Assembly: GCA_017432325.1 (NCBI GenBank) | Contig: JAFRJJ010000046.1 | Span: 1 to 35,865, forward strand | Origin: Solobacterium sp. | Lineage (GTDB): Bacteria; Bacillota_I; Bacilli_A; Erysipelotrichales; Erysipelotrichaceae | DNA length: 35,865 nt | Direction: 5' to 3' | Part shown: positions 16,760-24,776 of the stretch, piece by piece | Position numbering within the stretch: the first letter of the stretch is position 1 | Layout of the letters: each line of letters starts with the position of its first letter | Program-made: the position numbers and the translations under genes | The notes under the pieces: model-generated | The model's database searches: none | Told to the model about the DNA's origin: nothing | What the model saw: the letters and a program-made list of their open reading frames with translations, nothing else

Positions 16760-17335
16760 ATGACACTGCATGATCTATATACAGGTGAAAGAACTTACCG
16801 CAGGTATCTGCAGAAAGAGATCAGCCATGACACACTGCTCGCAGTCATGGAGAACGTACGTCTTACGCATTGTGCCGGCAATATGCAGAAGCTGACATTT
16901 GCTGTGGTAACGGATCCCGCGCTCAGGGATCAGATGGCTCAGCAGGTCCATTTCGCCGCTTATCTTCCGAAAGAGATCGGACAGCCCAAACCGGGAGAAG
17001 AGGCCATGGCTTATGTCGTGATCATCAAGCCGAAAGATAAATATCCGCTTGGAGACATTGATGCCGGCATCGCTGCAGAAGTCATTACCTCATCCGCATG
17101 GGAACAGGGCGTTGGTTCATGCATTATGCTGAACTTCAATGCCGCAAAGGTCAATGAGCTCCTGCAGATCCCGGATGACAGTACTGCACGTATTGTGATC
17201 GCCATGGGCTATCCTGCACATACCAGTACCGTTGTCGAAATGAATGAAGCGCACGATGTGAAATATTATGTCGACGATGAAGTCAACTATTATGTACCTA
17301 AGCGTGCGCTGGAAGATCTGGTGCAGTGGAAGTGA
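16760..17335 (+). CDS. Nitroreductase family protein
   Basis: A 191-residue FMN-dependent nitroreductase-fold protein. The N-terminal GERTYRRYLQKEIS segment supplies the phosphate-binding arginines. The central GIAAEVITSSAWEQGVGSCIM helix is the conserved dimer-interface/FMN region, and AMGYPAH closes the fold. Such enzymes reduce nitro compounds, quinones or other electron acceptors with NAD(P)H. ATG 16760 is chosen because of AGGAGG seven bases upstream. The stop overlaps a GTG start of the next gene, indicating a two-gene operon. Confidence 0.9.
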   Translation: MTLHDLYTGERTYRRYLQKEISHDTLLAVMENVRLTHCAGNMQKLTFAVVTDPALRDQMAQQVHFAAYLPKEIGQPKPGEEAMAYVVIIKPKDKYPLGDIDAGIAAEVITSSAWEQGVGSCIMLNFNAAKVNELLQIPDDSTARIVIAMGYPAHTSTVVEMNEAHDVKYYVDDEVNYYVPKRALEDLVQWK

Positions 17336-18057
17336 TCAGTTCCGCCATACTGAAAACAACTCCCGGGCTGTTCTCGGCTTTTCATATTGTCCTATCCTGC
17401 CTCACTCTGCTGGCGGCATTTGTACTGTCATCTGTCAGGATCAGGGATCCTCTGAAAGCACTGGAGATCTCTGCCCGCATCGCATTGTTATCGGAAGTGA
17501 TCAAGCAGGTATTCCTCTTTCGCATGCATCACGCGTTTCAATGGTGGTATTTCCCGTTCCAGCTGTGTTCCGTACCGATGTATCTTCTTTGCTGTCTCAC
17601 GCGTATTTCCGATGAACAGCGGAAAACAGTATGTACGTTCTGTGCGTCCTGCAGCCTGATTGCTGCATTATGCGCATTGCTGTATCCGGAGAATATGCTG
17701 CAGGAGCAGGTGTTCCTGATGGCGCACTCCTTCCTGTATCACGGATGGATGCTGTGGTGTTCCTTCCTCATCATCAGGAACAGACTGTACGGAACACGTT
17801 TCCTGCCGGTATGCAGGCTTTTGATCATTCTTGCAGTAACCGCGGAGATCATCAATACCATAGGTTTTTACAGCCATACCGGGTACGGAGTGCCTGATAT
17901 GTTTTATATCTCACCGTTTGTTCCTGCCACACAGCCTGTGTTCAAAGTCATCGCTGAGCATTTCGGCCGGATCACGGAGATCATCGTCTACCTGTCATCC
18001 TTTTCACTGGTCAGCTGCTTCTGTCTGACAGTGATCCGCAGATTCCGGGATCAATAA
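17332..18057 (+). CDS. YwaF/TMEM164-like integral membrane protein (TIGR02206-type)
   Basis: A 241-residue polytopic membrane protein with about six to seven hydrophobic helices. The HAFQWWYFPFQLCSVPMY stretch near residue 65 matches the conserved core of the YwaF/TMEM164 family, whose bacterial members have no settled function. I chose GTG 17332, which overlaps the nitroreductase stop (GTGA) and suggests coupled translation; GTG 17326 is an alternative adding two residues. Its 3' end overlaps the 3' end of the convergent XRE gene by 54 bases, which could cause antisense interference. Confidence 0.75.
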   Translation: MISSAILKTTPGLFSAFHIVLSCLTLLAAFVLSSVRIRDPLKALEISARIALLSEVIKQVFLFRMHHAFQWWYFPFQLCSVPMYLLCCLTRISDEQRKTVCTFCASCSLIAALCALLYPENMLQEQVFLMAHSFLYHGWMLWCSFLIIRNRLYGTRFLPVCRLLIILAVTAEIINTIGFYSHTGYGVPDMFYISPFVPATQPVFKVIAEHFGRITEIIVYLSSFSLVSCFCLTVIRRFRDQ

Positions 18058-18291
18058 GATACACAGTTCCATGTCCAATCCTTCTGCCAGACGTTTCAGC
18101 ATCTTTACGGTCGGATTGCGTCTGCCTCCTTCGATCCTGCTGATCTCTTCCGGTGAAATGCCTGTCCGTCTGGAAAGCTCCTTCTGGGTCAGGTTCCGGA
18201 ACAGCCTCGCATTCAGCAGTTCATATGCGTAACCTTCTTCCCGGTAAACTTTTGAGAAGGAATCGTGCAGGCCTTCATTTACCTGCTGCAT
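18004..18291 (-). CDS. XRE-family helix-turn-helix regulator
   Basis: A 95-residue protein with a Cro/CI-type helix-turn-helix at about residues 30-85 (LTQKELSRRTGISPEEISRIEGGRRNPTVKMLKRLAEGL). The start has GGGAGG 10 bases upstream and lies inside the last codons of the DUF5688 gene (13-base overlap), so the pair is co-translated. A small HTH protein after a gene of unknown function resembles antitoxin-type or autoregulator arrangements, but the partner is not a known toxin. The C-terminus overlaps the convergent YwaF-like gene. Confidence 0.85.
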   Translation of the reverse strand: MQQVNEGLHDSFSKVYREEGYAYELLNARLFRNLTQKELSRRTGISPEEISRIEGGRRNPTVKMLKRLAEGLDMELCILLIPESADHCQTEAADQ

Positions 18292-19223
18292 ACGATGCAG
18301 TCCTCCCGGTCATCAAAACCGACTGTAAACAGTTTCCCGGATTCTCGGTGATACACATACAGTTTGTCTGACAGGTACTCTTCTTCTTTGACATAGTGCC
18401 CGTTGACATGCCTTACGATCTGCTGCATCTCATACAGGTCCTCAAACGACAGCAGTGTCGTGATATACAGTTCATGGATCGATGACGGGATGATGCAGTA
18501 GCTGCTGTCCAGCTGATCCGCGATCTGTTCCAACATGCCAGGATAGACGATCACAGCCGCGCCGTTGACTCCCGGTTCATTAGTGAGCACCTTCATTTCC
18601 TCACCGGATATGTCACGGTCTTCTTTGGGAAGGACCTTTCCCTGTACATGCATTCCCATAAATTCGGTGCTGTTTTCAAAGACAGCAGGGAATAGGATCA
18701 TACTGCTTCTGAGGGCATCTTCATGAAGCTGTTTTTTTGTTACCCCGTACTGTTCCATCAATTTGTTGGTGATCATGACGGAAGACATGCCCGCGTCATC
18801 CATGTTCAGCAGGATATGGTATGTGACCGCAAGATCCCGGAACATCGTATACGGGATCTCCTTCAGCAGTTCCCGGTTTCTTTTTTCATTGCTGAGACGG
18901 ACAAACAGTCTGTCACAGATATTCTCATATGATGAAAGAAATGGCTGTATCTCACGTGTACCGTGCTCAAACAGATCTCTGAACACTCCCGAAAACACCG
19001 TTTCCAGATCCCCGTACATCTGATACCGCTCATACAGATCGCCCAGGCTGACGGAGATCCCGCTGAGCCCTTCGCGGTCCGGAATCACGCTGACTGCCCG
19101 GTATGTTTTTCCCAGTTTCATCTGCGGAATGATCGCCACTTTTGCCGGGGTGTATTCCTCCGGCAGATATTGTCTGATGTTTTCAAGTGCAGCCTGTTCG
19201 AACTCTTCATATGTCATGTTCAT
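18279..19223 (-). CDS. DUF5688-like protein
   Basis: A 314-residue soluble protein of a family seen in gut Firmicutes. Recognition rests on the N-terminal pattern (NMTYEEFEQAALENIRQYL), the ISVSLGDLYERYQMYGD segment, and the later YPGMLEQIADQLDSSYCIIPSSIHELYI followed by a VRHVN motif. Family members are often multi-copy and lack a characterised function. There is no signal peptide and no membrane segment. It starts with AGGAGG upstream, just past a terminator, and overlaps the XRE gene that follows. I assign no activity. Confidence 0.7.
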   Translation of the reverse strand: MNMTYEEFEQAALENIRQYLPEEYTPAKVAIIPQMKLGKTYRAVSVIPDREGLSGISVSLGDLYERYQMYGDLETVFSGVFRDLFEHGTREIQPFLSSYENICDRLFVRLSNEKRNRELLKEIPYTMFRDLAVTYHILLNMDDAGMSSVMITNKLMEQYGVTKKQLHEDALRSSMILFPAVFENSTEFMGMHVQGKVLPKEDRDISGEEMKVLTNEPGVNGAAVIVYPGMLEQIADQLDSSYCIIPSSIHELYITTLLSFEDLYEMQQIVRHVNGHYVKEEEYLSDKLYVYHRESGKLFTVGFDDREDCIVCSR

Positions 19224-19245
19224 TGCTTTCCTCCTTCTGTCCGAC

Positions 19246-19270
19246 AGAAAAAACCATCCGAAGATGGTTT
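19246..19270 (-). terminator. Intrinsic terminator after the histidine phosphatase gene
   Basis: On the minus strand AAACCATC, loop TTCG, GATGGTTT, then TTTC (19251-19258 paired with 19263-19270). It ends the ispD operon. Confidence 0.92.
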
Positions 19271-19317
19271 CACTGTTTTAATATCCGCCGTTCAGCAAAG
19301 AGTTCCACGTTGTTTTT

Positions 19318-19956
19318 TTACCATTCCGTCACTTTGAAATCCCATCCGGCTGAAGGATATTTCAGGAGATGGTAATCCCCGTCATACTCAAATTCAATGA
19401 TGCAGGCATTGGGGAAAGCACTGGTTCCCTTTTCCCTGCAGGCTTTCCTGTAGGCGATCGTATCGATCCCGAACAGTTCTGCCATCGTCAGGTCCGAGAA
19501 CAGTCCATGTGATACTACAAGCACCTCATCCCTGTCGCTGCATTGGGAAACGATATTGTCAAATGCCCTTCTTGAACGTGCCCTGACTGTTTCCTCGTCC
19601 TCTCCTCCGAGATCCGAAAAGTCCCTGTTCATTCTGCGTTTGAACAGTTCATCGCCCAGTTCTGTAAACGGACGTGCTTCCCAGCTTCCGAAATCGAACT
19701 CATGCAGGTCATCTATCGTCTGCAGGGGAATATTCCTGTTTCCCAGAATGATCTTTGCGGTTGCGACTGCTCTGCCAAGCGGTGAAGAAAATGCTTTGGT
19801 AAAATTGACCGTTTCCAGCGCAGCTGCGCTTTCACGTACCTGCTGTATGCCTTCCTCTGTCAAAGGTGAATCACAGACACCCTGCATGCGTTCCTGGCTG
19901 TTATATACCGTCTGGCCATGTCTGACCAGGAAAAAATGCACTCTTTTCATTATCAT
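19318..19956 (-). CDS. Histidine phosphatase (phosphoglycerate mutase-like)
   Basis: A 212-residue branch-1 histidine phosphatase. The N-terminal LVRHGQT motif holds the phospho-accepting His13 and Arg12. LHEFDFGSWE gives Glu86, typical of CobC/PhoE-type enzymes, and VVSHG gives His150. Such proteins dephosphorylate small molecules or, less often, act as cofactor-dependent mutases. It is the last gene of the ispD operon, 18 bases after the flavin reductase. The start has GGAAGG upstream. Substrate unknown. Confidence 0.88.
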   Translation of the reverse strand: MIMKRVHFFLVRHGQTVYNSQERMQGVCDSPLTEEGIQQVRESAAALETVNFTKAFSSPLGRAVATAKIILGNRNIPLQTIDDLHEFDFGSWEARPFTELGDELFKRRMNRDFSDLGGEDEETVRARSRRAFDNIVSQCSDRDEVLVVSHGLFSDLTMAELFGIDTIAYRKACREKGTSAFPNACIIEFEYDGDYHLLKYPSAGWDFKVTEW

Positions 19957-19974
19957 TTTTATCCTTCCTGCTGT

Positions 19975-20910
19975 TTACTTTTTCTTTTCTTTTGAACGTT
20001 TATCATTGATCGTCTGCATTTCCCGTACATCGATCTTTTTGACGCTGTTTTCCTCCGCCCATTTCACGCAGCCTTTTAGGACTGTCGGCAGGAAGACACG
20101 CGGTACCTTGACGAGCATTGCCAGAGCTTCATCCGTAAACTCGATATCTGTCTGCAGTCTGTCGGCAGCGTAACGCACGGAAGCGACTGTCGTCTCACGC
20201 ATCGGAAGCAGCTCCGGGATCGGTCTTCTGTGCTTCGTATACCAGAAGTTTTTGGAATCACGGTATCCGTAATCTACGGGCACACGCGGGAAACCGGATG
20301 CTTTGACACCGTTGACGATCGTATTGTAGTAGCGTTTCTTCATCAGGATATGATCGATCCTGAGAACGAAATGCGCTCCGAAGGGTGTCGTGATGCCGTT
20401 GAAGTCATGATACTTTTCCAAATCATAATGATCTTCACCTTCGTTGAGCGGGCGTGTGTCCTGGGCATTGTCCAGCGTATCGACCCATGTGCATTCAATG
20501 ACCTGGAAGGCCTGCTTGATGACCTGGGGATATGTACCTGCAGGATCTTCCTCTTTGCGCAGCCCGTCTTCGAGTTTCAGACTGAAATCCTTCATCTTTT
20601 CTTCCGGCTTGTCACCCGGCCATCCCAGTCTGACGGTCTCCTTGAAGTACTTCCTGTCATCCGGCAGGAAATTGATCGTGCATTTCTTATGCTTGATCAG
20701 GTTCTGGGCTGTGTTGGAGCTGTTCCTGCATTCCAGCAGCAGCGCGTAGTAATCCTTGCCGGCTACATAGAACGGTGCCAGAAGAGAATACGGTCCGAAT
20801 GTCGTCTTCCCTTCATCCGTCAATGTACCGATGAGTACGACAGGCATCGGGAAAAACAGTGATGTCTGATAGAAATTATCAACTACCCTCAAATCTTTGA
20901 AACTGCTCAT
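19975..20910 (-). CDS. Flavin reductase-like (FMN-binding) protein with extra C-terminal domain
   Basis: A 311-residue protein. Residues about 10-190 fit the flavin reductase-like split-barrel (VLIGTLTDEGKTTFGPYSLL, later CRNSSNTAQNL and FKETVRLGWPG), which binds FMN and reduces or stores flavin. The last 65 residues (from about FTDEALAMLVKVP to VREMQTINDKR) look like a small helical domain similar to the PCP_red-type tail of protochlorophyllide reductase subunits, though this is by eye. It sits between ispD and the phosphatase with short gaps (33 and 18 bases), so it is probably co-expressed with isoprenoid synthesis. The start has AGGAGG upstream. Confidence 0.8.
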   Translation of the reverse strand: MSSFKDLRVVDNFYQTSLFFPMPVVLIGTLTDEGKTTFGPYSLLAPFYVAGKDYYALLLECRNSSNTAQNLIKHKKCTINFLPDDRKYFKETVRLGWPGDKPEEKMKDFSLKLEDGLRKEEDPAGTYPQVIKQAFQVIECTWVDTLDNAQDTRPLNEGEDHYDLEKYHDFNGITTPFGAHFVLRIDHILMKKRYYNTIVNGVKASGFPRVPVDYGYRDSKNFWYTKHRRPIPELLPMRETTVASVRYAADRLQTDIEFTDEALAMLVKVPRVFLPTVLKGCVKWAEENSVKKIDVREMQTINDKRSKEKKK

Positions 20911-20943
20911 TCTTTTATCCTCCTGTCCGCACGAGAAAGAGAA

Positions 20944-21579
20944 TCATTTCAGGTCCTCTGCTGTCGTGATCTTGATGTTGTCATACGTTCCGGTCACTGC
21001 CTTGACGGGTATGTCGTAACGTTCTGCTAGGGACGCGTCATCCGTCCCGGTGAAGCCGTCCCGGAATGCTTTATGCATGCAGTCCAGGATCACGTCTGTA
21101 TGGAAGACCTGCGGTGTCTGTGCCGCTGCCAGGGCAGATCGGTCAGGTGTTTCAACGATATATCCGTCCTTCAGCACTTTGATCGTATCCTTGCAAGAAA
21201 CACACAGACAGGCTGCCTGTTCCGTTTCCATTGTCTTTTTCAGTTCATCCAGTGACTCTTTGTGTACATACGGTCTGGCGCCGTCATGGATCATAACGAC
21301 ATCGCACAAAACAGCATGCAGACCGTTTGATACGCTTTCCTGTCTGGTGCTTCCGCCCTTTGCCACAACGATCTTGCCTGGCCATCTGGAAGTGATCTCA
21401 CGCATATAATCCGACGCATCCGTTACGACAACGATCTGCGCACAGTCTTCATCATTGAGGAATGTTTCCATTGTCATTTCCAGGATCGTTTTTCCATTGA
21501 TCCGGTGATAGACCTTATTATAGCCAAGTCCCATTCTTGTACCGCTGCCTGCCGCAACGATCACTGTACTGTATTTCAT
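20944..21579 (-). CDS. ispD: 2-C-methyl-D-erythritol 4-phosphate cytidylyltransferase
   Basis: A 211-residue nucleotidyltransferase of the IspD family, which makes CDP-methylerythritol from MEP and CTP in the non-mevalonate isoprenoid pathway. The N-terminal VAAGSGTRMG loop and Lys22 form the CTP site, IHDGARP near 97 holds the metal-linked Asp99, and AAAQTPQVF and FTGTDDASLAE complete the signature. Length is close to the family norm (about 225-235). A TarI-type cytidylyltransferase (ribitol phosphate) is the main alternative, since the families overlap. It is the first gene of its operon, with AGGAGG upstream. Confidence 0.85.
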   Translation of the reverse strand: MKYSTVIVAAGSGTRMGLGYNKVYHRINGKTILEMTMETFLNDEDCAQIVVVTDASDYMREITSRWPGKIVVAKGGSTRQESVSNGLHAVLCDVVMIHDGARPYVHKESLDELKKTMETEQAACLCVSCKDTIKVLKDGYIVETPDRSALAAAQTPQVFHTDVILDCMHKAFRDGFTGTDDASLAERYDIPVKAVTGTYDNIKITTAEDLK

Positions 21580-21645
21580 ACCGAAATACCTCCTGCCCTT
21601 CCATTTTACCCTGTATGGAAAAATGATTCATCATCTTAAAGATTT

Positions 21646-21674
21646 TTGTATTGCATTTTTGTGATACAGATAAT
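21646..21674 (+). promoter_or_regulatory. Candidate promoter of the GntR-ABC operon
   Basis: -35 TTGTAT (21646-21651), a 17-base spacer and -10 GATAAT (21669-21674). The -10 overlaps the first two units of a 9-base tandem repeat, as expected for an autorepressed YtrA-type operon. Confidence 0.55.
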
Positions 21675-21696
21675 ACACTTAGTACAGATAGTACAG
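21661..21696 (+). repeat. Four tandem 9-bp repeats in the leader of the GntR-ABC operon
   Basis: The units GTGATACAG, ATAATACAC, TTAGTACAG and ATAGTACAG follow each other directly, with core ANTACA. They start at the -10 and run to within a few bases of the ribosome binding site. They may be regulator-binding half-sites. Confidence 0.6.
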
Positions 21697-21710
21697 ATGA
21701 GGTGATAACT

Positions 21711-22076
21711 ATGTTCCTTCTGAACCTACAAAGCAAGATCCCGATCTATGAGCAGATCCAGGCTCAGATCATCCGCTTCATAGAAGCAGGTGTTCTGAAC
21801 CCGGGCGACAGACTTCCGTCTGTCCGCCAGCTGGCACAGGATAACGGCATCAACCCGAACACTGTTGCCAAAGCATACGCAGAACTGGAAAAAGCAGGTG
21901 CGGTCTACAACCTGCCGAAGAAAGGCGTGTATGTCGCGGAGATCGACATACAGTCATCCAGACAGCAGCAGATCCGGTCTGTACTGTTGCCGCTCAAGGA
22001 AAGCGGCATTACAAAAGATGAGATTATTCTTGCCGCAGAAACTATTTATGGGGAGACATCTTATGCTGAAGATTGA
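21711..22076 (+). CDS. GntR-family regulator, YtrA subfamily
   Basis: A 121-residue regulator with an N-terminal winged helix (residues about 5-75: IPIYEQIQAQIIRFIEAG, PGDRLPSVRQLAQDNGINPNT, then a KKGVYV wing) and only a short helical tail for dimerisation. This size and layout define the YtrA subfamily, which typically represses its own ABC transporter operon. ATG 21711 has GAGGTG seven bases upstream. Its 3' end overlaps the ATPase gene by 14 bases. The inducer is unknown; in Bacillus the related operon responds to cell-wall-active antibiotics. Confidence 0.88.
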   Translation: MFLLNLQSKIPIYEQIQAQIIRFIEAGVLNPGDRLPSVRQLAQDNGINPNTVAKAYAELEKAGAVYNLPKKGVYVAEIDIQSSRQQQIRSVLLPLKESGITKDEIILAAETIYGETSYAED

Positions 22077-22944
22077 ACATCTTAATAAAAACTTCAAAAC
22101 AAAAGAAGTACTGAAAGATCTGAATCTGGAAGTACATGACGGATCCATATTCGGACTTGTCGGCATCAACGGTGCCGGTAAATCCACCCTGCTGAGACTG
22201 ATCGCAGGTGTATATGAACCTGAAGGCGGAACGATCACGCTGAACGGAAAAGATACCTGGAAGGATCCGGAGATCAGAAGCGAGATCGCATTCGTATCCG
22301 ACGAGCAGTACTATCCGCTCGGATGCACGATACAGTCACTGAAGCTTCTGTATGAGTCCATGTACAACTTCGATGAAGCCGCATGGCATAAATATATGGA
22401 AATGTTTGATCTGGAACCCGGGATGTCCGTGACCAACCTTTCCAAGGGCATGAAGCGCAGGGTATCACTGCTGTATGCCCTCTCGATCCACCCGAAACTC
22501 ATCCTGCTGGATGAAGCCTACGACGGTCTGGAACCGCTGGCAAGGCTGCACTTCAAGCAGGCACTCACAGATCTGATTGAAGATGAAAACATCTCCGTCG
22601 TGATCTCAAGCCATAACCTGAAGGAACTGGAAGATATCTGTGATTCATTCGGCATTCTCGAAGACGGGCACATCATCAGCTATGGTGACCTGCTCGAAAG
22701 CAGAGAACTCATCAACAAATATCAGGTCGTATTCAGGACCGAACATACAAAGGAAGACTTCAAGGACTTCGACATTCTGCACTTTGAGCAGGAAGGACGT
22801 GTCTGCAAACTCGTGATCAGAGGGAACGAAGAAGAAGTGACCGCCAAACTGGATCAGATGGATCCCGTCCTGATGGATGTCCTGCAGACAAACTTTGAAG
22901 AATTATTCATCTATGAACTCGAAAGCAGAGGTGAAACCAAATGA
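22063..22944 (+). CDS. ABC transporter ATP-binding protein
   Basis: A 293-residue ATPase. Walker A is GINGAGKST (34-42), the signature motif is NLSKGM (125-130) and Walker B is LILLDEA with Asp150-Glu151. The switch His lies in VISSHNLKE. The SKGM form of the signature is usual in ABC-2 type exporters. The C-terminal third is a helper region of unknown role. ATG 22063 has GGGGAG upstream and lies inside the regulator gene; its own end overlaps the permease start (ATGA). It powers the transporter formed with the next gene. Confidence 0.92.
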   Translation: MLKIEHLNKNFKTKEVLKDLNLEVHDGSIFGLVGINGAGKSTLLRLIAGVYEPEGGTITLNGKDTWKDPEIRSEIAFVSDEQYYPLGCTIQSLKLLYESMYNFDEAAWHKYMEMFDLEPGMSVTNLSKGMKRRVSLLYALSIHPKLILLDEAYDGLEPLARLHFKQALTDLIEDENISVVISSHNLKELEDICDSFGILEDGHIISYGDLLESRELINKYQVVFRTEHTKEDFKDFDILHFEQEGRVCKLVIRGNEEEVTAKLDQMDPVLMDVLQTNFEELFIYELESRGETK

Positions 22945-24431
22945 ACAGAAAGTATTTCAATTTTCTTCTGAAGGATCATAAGATCGCTGTACTGTTCTTC
23001 GGTGTACTGTTTATCGGGATCTCACTGACCTCTTTCATCAACAATGACAACAGGCTCGATTCCCTGTCCACATCACTGACCATTTCCTTCATACTGGCAC
23101 TGATGCTGACATACGCCCTGCCGATCCTTCTGCTGGCATTCGTCCACAGAAAGCGGAGCGTCGACCTGTACCTCTCCCTTCCGATCAAAAGGAGTGAGCA
23201 GATCACAACGATCCTGCTGTTCGCATTCTGTGTAACTTCAGTCTTCTATCTGGGAGCGGGAGTGCTGCAGATCATTCTGTCAAGAGCAGTCTATCTGGGA
23301 AAAGTGATCCGGATCCTGCTGTTGGGAGAACTCTCAATAGCGATCATGCTCATCTTCAACAGCCTGCTGTATCTGATCGGAAACAACCTGTTCGACAGCG
23401 TTGTCATAGCCGGCGCATATACTGTTCTGCCGTTCCTGCTGCTGCTTTCACTGAGTTCATTCTCATATGAGCTTCTGGCAGGCTACTCAGGCGGATTCGA
23501 CCTGATCGAAGATATTTACATCCTGCTGTCACCGGCAGCGATGCTCGGCTACAACGTCCTGCGTCTGGCGGGAAACATCAATTCTACAGTTGTCCGTATG
23601 CGTATGCTTTATCTGATCCTTCCGGTCATCGTCGCTGTTCTGTCAATATTCGGACTGAAGAAGGAATTCGTTGAGCGTAAATCGGAGCGTGCCGAACAGC
23701 TTTCTGACGGCATCTTCGCTTATCCGACGATCATCAATGCCTACGCATTCCTGATCCTGCTGATGTTCGCGGCTGAGGTCGTTACCGACGGCTTCAAGAG
23801 CATGATCTTCTTCTATCTGCTGCTTCTGTTTGTCTACGTGGTGGCCATGTTCATATACCGCCGCGAGATCAAATTCAAGCTCAGATCCGTCATCGGCTAT
23901 ATCATCAGTACAGTCATATCACTGGCGCTGGCATTTGCCGCATGGAACACACATTTCTTCTCCCTGGCCGACAAATATGAAGTCGGAACCAGAAGATATC
24001 TGACCTACAGCTACAGCATCACTGCCGATCCGGATGATCTCGGTAAATCCTTCCAGGATAATAAAGAACCGATCGAAGTGGATTCCGGTGCCTACATCTA
24101 CGTTGAAGCACAGATACCGGTGAAGGACCGCGGACAGTACGAGGAACAGATCAGTATCATGAACAGGCATATCGATGAAGCGATCGACCGGTATTATGAA
24201 AAAAGCGATATCGTCTACCCGACCTCATCGATCAGTCTGAACAATCGTGAAGAACTTGGCAGAGCCGACAGTGATGATACCTATTACTTCTACAGAAATG
24301 TCCAGCCGCTCAGTGAAGAAGAACTGCTGAAAATGGCTGAAAAATTCGATATTAAAGTTGAAATGTATGACAAGGATGAATGGAAAACATTCGATCTGGA
24401 AGACTATATAAAGGAGCGTGGAAATGACTAA
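22941..24431 (+). CDS. ABC transporter permease (ABC-2/YtrC-like)
   Basis: A 496-residue membrane protein with about eight hydrophobic segments between residues 12 and 335. A soluble C-terminal part of about 150 residues (from WNTHFFSLADKYEVG to the end) is probably outside the membrane. The N-terminal RKYFNFLLKDHK and LYLSLPIKRSEQI segments are typical of ABC-2 permeases, with LPIKR the usual coupling region. Start overlaps the ATPase stop by four bases. The likely role is export or defence against a membrane-active compound, inferred only from the YtrA-like context. Confidence 0.82.
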   Translation: MNRKYFNFLLKDHKIAVLFFGVLFIGISLTSFINNDNRLDSLSTSLTISFILALMLTYALPILLLAFVHRKRSVDLYLSLPIKRSEQITTILLFAFCVTSVFYLGAGVLQIILSRAVYLGKVIRILLLGELSIAIMLIFNSLLYLIGNNLFDSVVIAGAYTVLPFLLLLSLSSFSYELLAGYSGGFDLIEDIYILLSPAAMLGYNVLRLAGNINSTVVRMRMLYLILPVIVAVLSIFGLKKEFVERKSERAEQLSDGIFAYPTIINAYAFLILLMFAAEVVTDGFKSMIFFYLLLLFVYVVAMFIYRREIKFKLRSVIGYIISTVISLALAFAAWNTHFFSLADKYEVGTRRYLTYSYSITADPDDLGKSFQDNKEPIEVDSGAYIYVEAQIPVKDRGQYEEQISIMNRHIDEAIDRYYEKSDIVYPTSSISLNNREELGRADSDDTYYFYRNVQPLSEEELLKMAEKFDIKVEMYDKDEWKTFDLEDYIKERGND

Positions 24432-24720
24432 TTTACCTGTATTGAATCAGAATGATCTGAGTGTCAGCTACCAGGGCAGATACAGCCGTCTGACGCCCAA
24501 AGAGTACAGCATTCTGGAAACTCTCATCAGCGAACCGGGAAAAACATTTACTCCCGAAGAGATCTACCGCACAGCATGGGATGCAGAACCGTTTGACTGC
24601 CATCTTGTTATTTCTGTCCATATCCGTCATATCCGTCAGAAGATAGAAGCTAATCCTTCCCGTCCGGCTTTCATCAAGTCGCTCTGGGGCAAAGGATACC
24701 GCTTCATTCCCGGAAACTGA
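24424..24720 (+). CDS. Stand-alone OmpR/PhoB-type winged-helix DNA-binding protein
   Basis: A 98-residue protein consisting almost only of a Trans_reg_C winged helix: LTPKEYSILETLISEPGK, the EEIYRTAW helix, the recognition region VISVHIRHIRQKIE, and the wing SLWGKGYRFIPGN. No receiver domain is present, in contrast to normal response regulators of about 230 residues. ATG 24424 has AAGGAG upstream and overlaps the permease stop by eight bases, so it belongs to the YtrA-like ABC operon. With no phosphorylation site visible, it is probably constitutively active or controlled by its amount. A truncated response regulator is the alternative. Confidence 0.85.
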   Translation: MTNLPVLNQNDLSVSYQGRYSRLTPKEYSILETLISEPGKTFTPEEIYRTAWDAEPFDCHLVISVHIRHIRQKIEANPSRPAFIKSLWGKGYRFIPGN

Positions 24721-24728
24721 TCAAACAC

Positions 24729-24755
24729 AACGTCTGCAGGCCTGCAGACGTTTTA
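24729..24755 (+). terminator. Intrinsic terminator of the GntR-ABC operon
   Basis: A perfect 24-base palindrome, AACGTCTGCAGG followed by CCTGCAGACGTT (24729-24752), followed by TTAT. Confidence 0.88.
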
Positions 24756-24776
24756 TAATGTTGGCAGGAGATAATT

